Counted from the first letter of the stretch, positions 1 through 5,969 are shown. The stretch is DNA of 12,775 bases from Candidatus Woesearchaeota archaeon (GCA_016219795.1 JACRKK010000092.1:1-12775); one strand, 5' to 3'. The notes: generated by a model not told the origin, from the letters alone. Numbers and translations are program-made.

Positions 1-135
1 AAGAGCATAATAAGGAAAATGAGTGAAAGTCAAAGAAGATAACAACCATTTCTATTGCAGATTTCTAGACGAAAAGGTATTTTTTTTCAAAAAATAGGGT
101 TATTCCAAGTTCTCTATACTAAAAGTGGACAAAAG
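1..135. other. Left edge, no complete gene
   Basis: No complete gene is visible. Plus frame 1 is open from the window edge to a TAA at 40-42 and could be the last 13 codons of a gene entering from the left (KSIIRKMSESQRR), but this is too short to judge. Positions 82-100 form an A/T-only inverted repeat (T-run then A-run) that could end that transcript. The run AAAAG at 131-135 gives TTTT on the minus strand just after the tRNA and may be its terminator. Confidence 0.3.
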
Positions 136-264
136 TCCCCGCCCCCGGATTTGAACCAGGAACCTTTCGGTTTCAGCTGACTTGCTATCATTCCTTGCCT
201 GAAGGGCATGAGGTCAGCAAGCGTATGTCTACAGCCGAACGCTCTGCGGTTGAGCTAGGCGGGG
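136..264 (-). tRNA. tRNA-Tyr (GTA) with 57-nt intron
   Basis: On the minus strand the acceptor stem is CCCCGCC (264-258) with GGCGGGG (143-137) and discriminator A at 136. The D stem is GCTC/GAGC. The anticodon stem is TTCGG (239-235) with CCGAA (170-166), and the loop reads CTGTAG then A, giving anticodon GTA. The T arm is CCTGG-TTCAAAT-CCGGG. C1:G72 is the archaeal tyrosine identity pair. Positions 228-172 interrupt the anticodon loop after nucleotide 37, the canonical archaeal intron site, so the spliced tRNA is 72 nt without CCA. The intron folds internally (GCTTGCT with AGCAAGT, then TGCC/GGCA), as expected for a substrate of the bulge-helix-bulge splicing endonuclease, although I could not draw a strict bulge-helix-bulge. 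The exact splice site is inferred from the restored 7-nt loop. Confidence 0.93.
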
Positions 265-392
265 TTTATGAGTATAATTTGCCTACAAACTTGTTTTTGT
301 AGGAAGTTCGGTGGACTTCCCAGCGGAACGTCCACCTTGACTACACTATCAAATGGTGTTCCATTTGCGCGTTGCGGTTGAGCTAGGCGGGG
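265..392 (-). repeat. Duplicated tRNA-Tyr 5' end plus three hairpins
   Basis: Positions 373-392 repeat exactly the first 20 nt of tRNA-Tyr (245-264), covering the 5' acceptor strand and the start of the D arm. The next bases differ, so the D stem cannot close, and no matching 3' half is present. Downstream on the minus strand come three inverted repeats: 350-367 (7 bp, loop TGTT), 310-336 (7 bp plus 4 bp with one bulge) and 282-303 (8 bp). Together they look like a structured leader transcribed ahead of the tRNA. It could be a partial tRNA duplication, a small structured RNA, or (least likely) half of a split tRNA. Confidence 0.6.
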
Positions 393-437
393 AAGTAAGG
401 ACTATGGATACGAAGAAGTCTGGGAACAGGTAAGAGA

Positions 438-445
438 TTTATAAA
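438..445 (-). promoter_or_regulatory. TATA box for tRNA leader/tRNA-Tyr
   Basis: TTTATAAA lies just beyond the stop of the minus-strand gene at 459. A start about 26 nt downstream would fall near 415, some 23 nt before the tRNA-like half at 392. A weaker box (AAATTATA on minus, about 20 nt before the tRNA) could also drive tRNA-Tyr alone. Confidence 0.5.
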
Positions 446-458
446 GGTTTTGCTGGAT

Positions 459-1925
459 TTACTTATTCTGCACAAGCGTCCGACTGGATGACACTACTTT
501 CTGCATTCCCGCAGGGGTCACATACTTAACGATAGTAGAGGGAAGAGTAATATCACCAAGCACTTCCAGCTTTGATTTCATTTTATAAGAAATAATGCGC
601 TCCTCATGTGCTTCCAGTGTTGGTAGGCTCCATTTAAGCAATGCACCTTTGGTGTCATTGCTAATCATCTTTTCGGGTTGGATAGTGCCCGGACTCGTAT
701 CATGCAATGGCTCTACAATCCGTGGCAAACGCTCCAGAATCTGCACCTGCTCCATAGACTGGTTACTCCTATTACGAATATAAAGCAGCACCTTCACCTG
801 AGAAATGGTTTCATTCCCTCCATAAGTAGTAGCTAACCTGCGCACCACCACCGGGGACCTATAGGTAAAGTAAAGGTAGGTAACTATAACAACAATACCT
901 GCTAGGATCAGAAATCCGTAAAAGAGCGGTCTGTAATTGGTAGTAACCGTAACGGTTGAGGATTCCATAGGACCAAGTTCAAGCTTCCAAATGAAATAGC
1001 GCCTGCCATTCTGTTTTTCCACAACTGCTTTGGGATCTGTAGAAGTAAACCATCTCCCAACAAAAGAGGTTGGATAGGTAATAATATCAGCACGACCAGT
1101 ATTCCCACGGTTGGTATAACTTAAAGTGACTGTCTTTAGAAGCGCAGCAGAACGCTCATCCTTAGTCTCCACAAATTCAGTGTACGGAATAACATTCAAT
1201 ACTTTGGTTGTTTCATATAAGGTAAGATTGCCCCTCATAACTGCAAAATAGGCTTTATAATCGCCAGCTGTCTGAGTGTCTAGAAGGTCAACAGAAAATT
1301 CTTCTGTTTTGCGTGTGTTGGGTCCTGAAGCAAGAGAAATGTTTCTTTCAAATGAAAAAAAGTCACTTCTTCCCACAAGCTTCAGTTGGGGGTGTGAGAG
1401 GGGATTCCTATTATCAAGATAGAAGGTAATGGTTAAGGGCTTACGAGGGTCTAATGCGGGCTCTGATAGCTCAACAGCACTGTACACATTAGGGACGTAC
1501 TCTGCTACAGGAGGCGGACCTGCTTGCTTTACAAAAATCTTAAGTCTGACACCTCTCATCTGTTTCGTGTTTCTGGAAAAGGCGTTTAACGTTACATATT
1601 CCAGAGGTGAACTAAACGCATGGGGTTTCATATGGAACTCAATCGTTTTCTCTCCAAATGCTGGAATATCCAAATACAAGAAATCAGACAGGGGCTGAGT
1701 ATAGATATCCCAACGCAGGCTGTCCCGGTTTGGAGAATGGAATTCAAAGCGGTCACTTGTATCTTGATTGTTCCGGATAGTTATGAGAAAAACTGCAGAT
1801 TCATTAAGGGTTATCTGATTATCAATCTTTGTGGAGGATATCGAGAAGGGATTTGCTTCATCGGCAAGTACAAGAGCACTGCACAGCAGTAAAGCAACCA
1901 GGAAAAAAACACTATATCTTGCCAC
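459..1925 (-). CDS. Membrane-anchored protein with beta-sandwich domains
   Basis: This 488-residue protein begins with a signal peptide (residues 1-21, hydrophobic core VFFLVALLLCSALVL). A long beta-rich extracytoplasmic part (about 25-330) contains phrases typical of Ig-like, COG1470/NEW3-type repeats, such as LTITFYLDNRNP and VTLSYTNRGNTGRAD. One transmembrane helix at about 334-354 is followed by a positive stretch (YRSPVVVRR), so the last 130 residues should be cytoplasmic. That tail also reads like a DUF11 type beta-sandwich (LYIRNRSNQSMEQVQILERLP, then WSLPTLEAHEERIISYKM). The start codon is GTG, chosen because GAGGTGA at 1936-1930 lies 4 nt upstream. Probable role: cell-surface or envelope protein; the function and partners are unknown. 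Confidence 0.85.
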   Translation of the reverse strand: MARYSVFFLVALLLCSALVLADEANPFSISSTKIDNQITLNESAVFLITIRNNQDTSDRFEFHSPNRDSLRWDIYTQPLSDFLYLDIPAFGEKTIEFHMKPHAFSSPLEYVTLNAFSRNTKQMRGVRLKIFVKQAGPPPVAEYVPNVYSAVELSEPALDPRKPLTITFYLDNRNPLSHPQLKLVGRSDFFSFERNISLASGPNTRKTEEFSVDLLDTQTAGDYKAYFAVMRGNLTLYETTKVLNVIPYTEFVETKDERSAALLKTVTLSYTNRGNTGRADIITYPTSFVGRWFTSTDPKAVVEKQNGRRYFIWKLELGPMESSTVTVTTNYRPLFYGFLILAGIVVIVTYLYFTYRSPVVVRRLATTYGGNETISQVKVLLYIRNRSNQSMEQVQILERLPRIVEPLHDTSPGTIQPEKMISNDTKGALLKWSLPTLEAHEERIISYKMKSKLEVLGDITLPSTIVKYVTPAGMQKVVSSSRTLVQNK

Positions 1926-1955
1926 TCAATCACCTCAGAAAAAATAGGGACTTAC

Positions 1956-1970
1956 TACTATATAAATATT
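1956..1970 (-). promoter_or_regulatory. TATA box for the 488-residue membrane protein
   Basis: The minus-strand sequence AATATTTATATAGTA is centred about 26 nt before the SD at 1936-1930, so the mRNA would have a leader of about 12 nt. Confidence 0.55.
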
Positions 1971-1990
1971 ACTGACTAGGGGGAGTAAGC

Positions 1991-1998
1991 TATTTAAA
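1991..1998 (+). promoter_or_regulatory. TATA box for the PepSY-like gene
   Basis: TATTTAAA is centred about 27 nt before the ATG at 2022. There is no SD, so a leaderless mRNA starting at or next to that ATG is expected. It supports 2022 rather than the in-frame TTG at 2019. Confidence 0.55.
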
Positions 1999-2021
1999 GA
2001 ACTGCCGGTTTATGCTTTTTG

Positions 2022-2519
2022 ATGGTAATGCAAGTAATCGCGGCTGTTGAACATTCATCTTCATTCTTAGATTGGAAAAAGAAGAATCCGCACTTCTATC
2101 TCGTTCATTGCTTTCGGATGATTAATGAAGGTAAATATGAGGATTGGCAAGTTGGGTATTACAGCAAGGAAAAAGATAAAGTGGTTACTTTTGCCTTAAG
2201 CGGGAATGATGTAAGCACGGGTGGAGAAGATGAGGTGTTCAAGGAAGGAGGACACCTCATGATGCTTGATATTAAACGGGTGGATGTAGATGCAAAAAAG
2301 GCATTGGAGCAGGCAGAGGCGTTGCTTACCAAAGAGTATCCAGCCCAGACTCCTAAGAACACTATTCTCCTGTTGCAGCATCTCAAAGATGGCCAACGGT
2401 GGACTATTACCTTCATCACCCGAAGTTTCAGTGCCATAACCGTGAAAGTTGACGCAATTTCCGGAAAAATAAGGGAGCACAGTATGACCTCTATTTTTGA
2501 TTTTGCAGTGAAAAAATGA
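2022..2519 (+). CDS. Small soluble PepSY-like protein
   Basis: This 165-residue protein has no signal peptide or transmembrane helix. The N-terminal half is mixed and charged (SFLDWKKKNPHFYLVHCFRM). The C-terminal part, WTITFITRSFSAITVKVDAI followed by SGKI, resembles the strand-turn of PepSY-type domains, where a Trp-led strand is followed by a 'vDa.tG.v' strand; this fold guess rests on pattern only. It is the only gene on its transcript: it diverges from the membrane protein upstream and is followed by a T7 run. PepSY domains are often modulators of proteases or ligand binding, but nothing here fixes a role. I do not recognise a named family. Confidence 0.75.
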   Translation: MVMQVIAAVEHSSSFLDWKKKNPHFYLVHCFRMINEGKYEDWQVGYYSKEKDKVVTFALSGNDVSTGGEDEVFKEGGHLMMLDIKRVDVDAKKALEQAEALLTKEYPAQTPKNTILLLQHLKDGQRWTITFITRSFSAITVKVDAISGKIREHSMTSIFDFAVKK

Positions 2520-2524
2520 GGGGA

Positions 2525-2531
2525 TTTTTTT
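2525..2531 (+). terminator. Oligo-T terminator
   Basis: A run of seven T residues lies 6 nt after the stop of the PepSY-like gene, without a stem. Archaeal RNA polymerase commonly terminates at such runs. Confidence 0.4.
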
Positions 2532-2621
2532 GGAGAGGATACATTGGCTTCTTATGGAACCCATAGTCGAGAAAGATAAATAGTCCTTCTATCAAAAATT
2601 CCAAAGGAAAAATAGCTTAAC

Positions 2622-2650
2622 AAACATATAAGTTACTAAACTATATGTTT
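2622..2650. promoter_or_regulatory. Imperfect palindrome upstream of dut
   Basis: AAACATATA (2622-2630) and GTT (2632-2634) pair with AAC (2639-2641) and TATATGTTT (2642-2650): 12 bp, one unpaired A and a 4-nt loop. It ends 12 nt before the dut TATA box, where an archaeal transcription factor could bind. It could also be a weak hairpin with no regulatory role. Confidence 0.35.
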
Positions 2651-2662
2651 TAGATGCATTTT

Positions 2663-2670
2663 CTTTAAAT
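2663..2670 (+). promoter_or_regulatory. TATA box for dut
   Basis: CTTTAAAT is centred about 28 nt before the ATG at 2695, and no SD precedes that ATG, so dut is probably leaderless. Confidence 0.55.
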
Positions 2671-2694
2671 AGGAGTTCGTGTTGGAAAAGAAGT

Positions 2695-3120
2695 ATGATT
2701 CTCAAGCTTAAAAAAATAAAAGATGTCCCAACGCCGTCGTATGCGCATCCGGGGGATGCAGGGCTTGATCTTTATGCTGCTGAGGATTGTGTATTGCAGC
2801 CGCTTGAACGCAAACTTGTGCCTACCGGTATCCAGATTGCAGTTCCCACAGGCTTTGAGGCACAGGTAAGGCCACGTTCAGGGCTTGCGCTTAAGAAAGG
2901 CCTAAGCATTGTGAATACTCCCGGTACCATTGATGCGGGCTATAGGGGCGAGGTAGGTGTTATCTGCATCAACCTTGGAAAAGAATCCATTGCAATAAAG
3001 AAGAGTGATAAGATAGCACAAATGGTCATCAACAAAGTGGAGCATGCTATCATAGAAGAGACTGATAATCTTGACGAGACCAGCAGGGGAAGTGGTGGTT
3101 TCGGCAGTACTGGTACATAA
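2695..3120 (+). CDS. dut: dUTP diphosphatase (trimeric dUTPase)
   Basis: Hydrolyses dUTP to dUMP and diphosphate, keeping uracil out of DNA and supplying the precursor of dTMP. All five motifs of the trimeric family are present in order: HPGDAGLDLY (18-27), RPRSGLAL (59-66), NTPGTIDAGYRGEVGV (74-89, with the catalytic Asp and the Tyr that selects deoxyribose), SDKIAQMVI (104-112) and the glycine-rich C-terminal arm RGSGGFGSTG (131-140). The length of 141 residues is normal, so the gene is complete. The start ATG is supported by the TATA spacing. A small ORF with its own SD follows 24 nt downstream, and thymidylate kinase lies two genes away on the other strand, which fits a thymidine nucleotide cluster. 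Confidence 0.96.
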   Translation: MILKLKKIKDVPTPSYAHPGDAGLDLYAAEDCVLQPLERKLVPTGIQIAVPTGFEAQVRPRSGLALKKGLSIVNTPGTIDAGYRGEVGVICINLGKESIAIKKSDKIAQMVINKVEHAIIEETDNLDETSRGSGGFGSTGT

Positions 3121-3144
3121 AAAAAGCATAAAGAGGTGAGTGGT

Positions 3145-3240
3145 ATGATTCAGAGCAAAGTAAGTTATAATACCGTAAAAAAGAATAAGAGGCTTTTGGA
3201 TTGTATTGAAGCAGAGGACGAACAGACAAAAGATATTTAA
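3145..3240 (+). CDS. 31-residue small protein, unknown
   Basis: An ATG with a strong SD (GAGGTGAG at 3133-3140, 4 nt away) opens a 31-codon frame ending in TAA. The product begins MIQSKVSYNTVKKNKRLL, basic, and ends in an acidic stretch (EAEDEQ). It sits 24 nt after dut and would be cotranscribed with it. The SD matches that of the 459-1925 gene and is the main argument that it is translated. Its last codons overlap the TATA box of the next gene. There is no recognised family, and chance cannot be excluded at this length. Confidence 0.45.
   Translation: MIQSKVSYNTVKKNKRLLDCIEAEDEQTKDI
3233..3240 (+). promoter_or_regulatory. TATA box for the radical-SAM-like gene
   Basis: The A/T box ATATTTAA is centred about 30 nt before the ATG at 3267 and coincides with the end of the 31-codon ORF. 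It implies a nearly leaderless transcript. Confidence 0.45.
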
Positions 3241-3266
3241 GCTGTTTCTTTTTCTTTGGGTAATCT

Positions 3267-4007
3267 ATGCAAGTTTATCTCTATGAGCCGTCAGATGAGC
3301 AACTCTTAAATTTTTACCAAAGGCAGTATCCCACTTCGACGTTCCTCTGGTTTGCCGGAAACAACCTTAACTGTCCCTATGCCCAACAGATGTCGCTGAC
3401 CTGGAAACCAGAGTTTGAACGGAACATACGCGACGTTCGCCGCATGCTTGAATTAGGCCCAGCATCTGTCGTTTTCTGCGGTGGAGAGCCTACATTACAG
3501 CCGCAGGCACTGCGTTACCTGACCCGCTTTTCCAAAGCGGGAAATCGGGAGGTTGTACTGGAGACCAATGGTACAAAACCACAGATTATCCGGGCTATGC
3601 TCAAAGAATGGCTTATCGATAAAGTCGTGCTGTTGATGCCAGCACCGTTTGAGGAAGATGACTTTGAGAGGGTGACGCACTCCAAGACTTTTTTTGTGAG
3701 CAGTTCTGAGATTATTGTACCTATGAGGGAAACTCTTGAGCTTTTGCGAAATGCAGACTGCAAATTAGCGGTCCGGACAACGGTTGTTCCTGGCCTGATG
3801 TATAAAAAGGAGCATCTGGCTGCCATTGCCCAGGAACTGGTAGGATTAAAAACAGCAGTGTGGCAACTGCAGCCATTGTATCCTCAGGGAGGTATGGTGA
3901 ACAAACGGCTCCTCTCCCTTCATCCCCCCAGTGAAGATTTCCTGATATTCCTAAAAAACCATTGCCTGGAACATTACCCCCAACTAAAGATTGAGATTCT
4001 GGCCTAG
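3267..4007 (+). CDS. Radical-SAM-like protein lacking the CxxxCxxC motif
   Basis: This 246-residue protein resembles the NrdG/PflA activase or QueE branch of radical SAM enzymes. Where the cluster loop is expected it reads AGNNLNCPYA (30-39), against the usual GCNLRCPYC. The first Cys is Asn32, the second is Cys36 and the third is Ala39, so a normal [4Fe-4S] cluster cannot be bound. The SAM-binding landmarks remain: CGGEPTLQ (71-78) and LETNGT (98-103), followed by alternating strands and helices to the end. The open frame is intact, so this is substitution and not a frameshift. It may be a pseudoenzyme, for example a SAM-binding partner or regulator of ribonucleotide reductase, which would fit its place between dUTPase and dTMP kinase. 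The function is inferred only. Its stop overlaps that of the convergent kinase gene. Confidence 0.75.
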   Translation: MQVYLYEPSDEQLLNFYQRQYPTSTFLWFAGNNLNCPYAQQMSLTWKPEFERNIRDVRRMLELGPASVVFCGGEPTLQPQALRYLTRFSKAGNREVVLETNGTKPQIIRAMLKEWLIDKVVLLMPAPFEEDDFERVTHSKTFFVSSSEIIVPMRETLELLRNADCKLAVRTTVVPGLMYKKEHLAAIAQELVGLKTAVWQLQPLYPQGGMVNKRLLSLHPPSEDFLIFLKNHCLEHYPQLKIEILA

Positions 4008-4669
4008 AAATCAAGCACCTGCAAGAGATGGCGATGTATTATCTGGGGAGAAAACAATTCCCCTTCCACTACACATTCGATTATCTTCCAACCCATTTGC
4101 TGTGCAAGCTGGAGATAAATTCCCTCTACAGTATGGAGGTAATCACGATCTGCCTCATGAATGTCCCGTTTTCGGTCTGCAATATAATCCCTTGCGGGTT
4201 TTTTATCAACCAGTACCTGATTGAAAGTGTCAGGGAGGTGAAGATAAATGGTGATGTCTGGCCGCGGCATCTGGTTTTGGACAAATTCCAGTTCATCTAC
4301 CCACCTGATAAAGGCATCACGCTGTTTCTGGTCCACGAATTTAGCTGCCTGATGAGCCTGATTAGAGGGAACGTATCGGTTGCAGATGACCATATATCCC
4401 TGGTTAAGTGCAGTTTGTATTTTTTCCTTTGCTGCAAGGCGGTCAAGGGCGTAGGGCAGGGCCACAAAATAAGGGTTGGTCTGCTGCAGATCTCCAAATT
4501 CTCCTCTCAGATATTTTGCAATGATCTTCCCATAAAAAGAGTCGTACTGCGGAAAATCAAAGACTGCTACTTTTATGTTCCGCTCATGGAGAGCATGCAA
4601 AAGGAGATCAACTTGGGTCTTCTTGCCTGAGCCGTCTGAGCCTTCGATGACGATAAGTTTACCCTGCAT
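4004..4669 (-). CDS. tmk: Thymidylate kinase (dTMP kinase)
   Basis: Phosphorylates dTMP to dTDP with ATP. The P-loop is EGSDGSGKKTQ (9-19), followed by the FDFPQYDS segment (37-44), ALDR (74-77), the signature NRYVPSNQAHQ (97-107, usually DRYxxSxxAYQ) and a basic LID segment with ARDYIADRKRDIHEAD. I chose the ATG at 4669 (221 residues, the usual length). The frame stays open to 4747, but that lies upstream of the TATA box at 4722-4735, whose start point should fall near 4700; GTG at 4678 is an alternative. Oddities: the Ser/Thr after the Walker A lysine is Lys (GKKT), and Asn replaces the Asp of DRY. The convergent gene overlaps by four bases at CTAG. Confidence 0.93.
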   Translation of the reverse strand: MQGKLIVIEGSDGSGKKTQVDLLLHALHERNIKVAVFDFPQYDSFYGKIIAKYLRGEFGDLQQTNPYFVALPYALDRLAAKEKIQTALNQGYMVICNRYVPSNQAHQAAKFVDQKQRDAFIRWVDELEFVQNQMPRPDITIYLHLPDTFNQVLVDKKPARDYIADRKRDIHEADRDYLHTVEGIYLQLAQQMGWKIIECVVEGELFSPQIIHRHLLQVLDF

Positions 4670-4721
4670 GCCATCCACTAAAAAAAGCTTGTTTTTATGT
4701 GTTGTTGTTTTAGAAAAGAAC

Positions 4722-4735
4722 AGTTTATATAATGG
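4722..4735. promoter_or_regulatory. Shared bidirectional TATA box
   Basis: The near-symmetric AGTTTATATAATGG can serve both directions. On plus it places the start at about 4754, the ATG of a 28-codon leader ORF. On minus it places it near 4700, about 30 nt before the tmk ATG. No other TATA-like box is evident in this intergenic stretch. Confidence 0.55.
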
Positions 4736-4753
4736 TACAACCCTCATGGAAAT

Positions 4754-4840
4754 ATGTACCGCTTCAGCTTCAAAACAGATGGAAAACCATCTGGCAGTTT
4801 ACTCAAGGTAGACATTCCTATGGAAGTCCACCGGACTTAG
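4754..4840 (+). CDS. 28-codon upstream ORF repeating the regulator's N terminus
   Basis: This ORF begins MYRFSFKTDG and ends EVHRT before a TAG. Its ATG lies about 26 nt from the TATA centre, where a leaderless message would begin, and it is followed 10 nt later by the SD-preceded regulator gene. Its first seven residues match the regulator's (MYRFSFK versus MHRFSFK). Of the three base differences across 21 nt, two are silent third-position changes. It could be a translated leader peptide or the remains of the original start after a local duplication. It is in a different frame from the regulator. Confidence 0.5.
   Translation: MYRFSFKTDGKPSGSLLKVDIPMEVHRT
4822..4838. repeat. Palindromic motif GGAAGTCCACCGGACTT
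   Basis: AAGTCC and GGACTT pair around the 3-nt loop ACC, at the end of the upstream ORF and directly before the SD AGAGG of the regulator gene. The same 17 nt, with one mismatch, occurs on the minus strand in the tRNA-Tyr leader (320-304). It may be a mobile or regulatory palindrome. Confidence 0.45.
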
Positions 4841-4850
4841 AGGAATTCGT

Positions 4851-5486
4851 ATGCACCGCTTCAGCTTTAAGATACGACACCGAGGATGCGCAGAAAGCAC
4901 CTTTAGCACTGCTTTTCCAAAGCACCACATCACGGTTGTGGACATCCAATCCAGAAGCCCCAAAGAAAAGCAGTATTTCTATTATATCTCTGGCCCACCA
5001 AAAGAGTTTGACGCAATTATTAAGCATCTTCAGAACTCCAAAGGATATAAACTGACCAGAGAGATAGAGCGCTCTTCTGATACACTACTTTTGCTTGTAG
5101 TGTTGCACCAGCAAGCATATGTGCAGAATATCATTCAGAAATATAATGGCTTCTTCCTGGAGCATCATACCGTCTATGGGGGCTATGAATATTGGCATGT
5201 AGGTGTGCTTGACAGGACAGCGATTCAAAAGATGAAGAAGGAAATAGAGAAGCTTGGTGAGCTTAAAGCATTATATATTGGAGAAGTTGATTTTGCTCCT
5301 GCATTGCTTTCTTCCCAACAAAAAAAAGTTTTCCAGAGTGCGTATGACCAAGGCTATTATAAAACTCCCCGAAAGACAACCATCGTCAGGATTGCAAAAG
5401 TGCTTAAACTAAATCCATCAACTGCAGGTGAGCATCTGCTAAAGGCAGAGAATAAGGTTATTTCTTCCGTCGCTAAAAGGATTTAG
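4851..5486 (+). CDS. HTH_10 (Bat-type) transcriptional regulator
   Basis: This 211-residue protein has a C-terminal helix-turn-helix of the bacterio-opsin activator type (PF04967): from residue 152, LLSSQQKKVFQSAYDQGYY, then a helix around IVRIAKVLKL and the recognition helix NPSTAGEHLLKAENKVI. That matches the family pattern 'Lt.rQ.evl..Ay..GYf..PR...l.eia..lgis.sT..ehLrrae'. The first 150 residues are a mixed alpha/beta sensor-like region starting MHRFSFKIRHRGC, as in many archaeal HTH_10 proteins. ATG 4851 is preceded by AGAGG (4839-4843) at 7 nt. A 28-codon ORF sharing the same N-terminal motif precedes it. It diverges from tmk and may regulate that gene, but its ligand and targets are not visible here. 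Confidence 0.88.
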   Translation: MHRFSFKIRHRGCAESTFSTAFPKHHITVVDIQSRSPKEKQYFYYISGPPKEFDAIIKHLQNSKGYKLTREIERSSDTLLLLVVLHQQAYVQNIIQKYNGFFLEHHTVYGGYEYWHVGVLDRTAIQKMKKEIEKLGELKALYIGEVDFAPALLSSQQKKVFQSAYDQGYYKTPRKTTIVRIAKVLKLNPSTAGEHLLKAENKVISSVAKRI

Positions 5487-5510
5487 CATACCGGATATAT
5501 CTGGGTAAAA

Positions 5511-5518
5511 GCTTAAGA
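5511..5518 (+). promoter_or_regulatory. TATA box for the 136-residue gene
   Basis: GCTTAAGA is centred about 27 nt before the ATG at 5542 and there is no SD, so a leaderless start is likely and independent of the regulator gene upstream. Confidence 0.4.
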
Positions 5519-5541
5519 CTCCTGGTTCATTCTTTAAAGTT

Positions 5542-5952
5542 ATGGACGGAAAACAATTTTTTGAGAAAAGACATCAATATTTTGCGAACACCATATTCTC
5601 AACATTGGAAAGTCTGATTGACGCAAAGATAGCATTGATGGCAACTGTCTGGCAAGTTCATACGTTTGGTGTAGATAGAACAACACACGCTGTATTTATC
5701 CCCAGTGATGCTTATCGAGAAGACGTTTTTCATAGTAGAATGACAAAAAAGCATAGGGATACCTATTTTAAGAGATTGGATGATAAATTAAGCAGGTACA
5801 ATCAACTGATTGTTGATAACAAACAAAGAAATAGGATGTACAGTAATCCCTTGTATGACCCCGAAATATTCTCAGAGATCATTGCAACGGCATTTGCAGA
5901 ATCCTTCCAACAAAAAGAAGTAAAAAAATCTTATGAGATGCGTGTATTTTAA
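5542..5952 (+). CDS. Uncharacterised 136-residue protein
   Basis: Not recognised. The sequence is soluble, charged and predicted helical: FFEKRHQYFANTIFSTLESL near the start, a hydrophobic core (LMATVWQVHTFGV, 32-44), and a basic middle rich in Lys, Arg and His (MTKKHRDTYFKRLDDKLSRY). There are no metal-binding or catalytic patterns, no signal peptide and no membrane helix. The frame begins at a TATA-spaced ATG, ends in TAA, and is closely followed by the converging nadB (17 nt between stops). A nucleic-acid-binding role is possible from the basic middle but unsupported. Confidence 0.7.
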   Translation: MDGKQFFEKRHQYFANTIFSTLESLIDAKIALMATVWQVHTFGVDRTTHAVFIPSDAYREDVFHSRMTKKHRDTYFKRLDDKLSRYNQLIVDNKQRNRMYSNPLYDPEIFSEIIATAFAESFQQKEVKKSYEMRVF

Positions 5953-5969
5953 CGAGGCTTGATTATAAC

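Noticed and set aside
4028..4630. Plus-strand 200-residue open frame antisense to thymidylate kinase
   Set aside because: It mirrors tmk codon for codon, has no promoter or SD and contains no recognisable domain.
4669..4747. N-terminal extension of thymidylate kinase from ATG 4747
   Set aside because: That codon lies upstream of the TATA box, so it would not be in the mRNA, and the extension does not match the kinase family.
4732..5055. 107-residue frame across the regulator start
   Set aside because: It conflicts with the TATA spacing and SD, and overlaps the HTH_10 gene in another frame.
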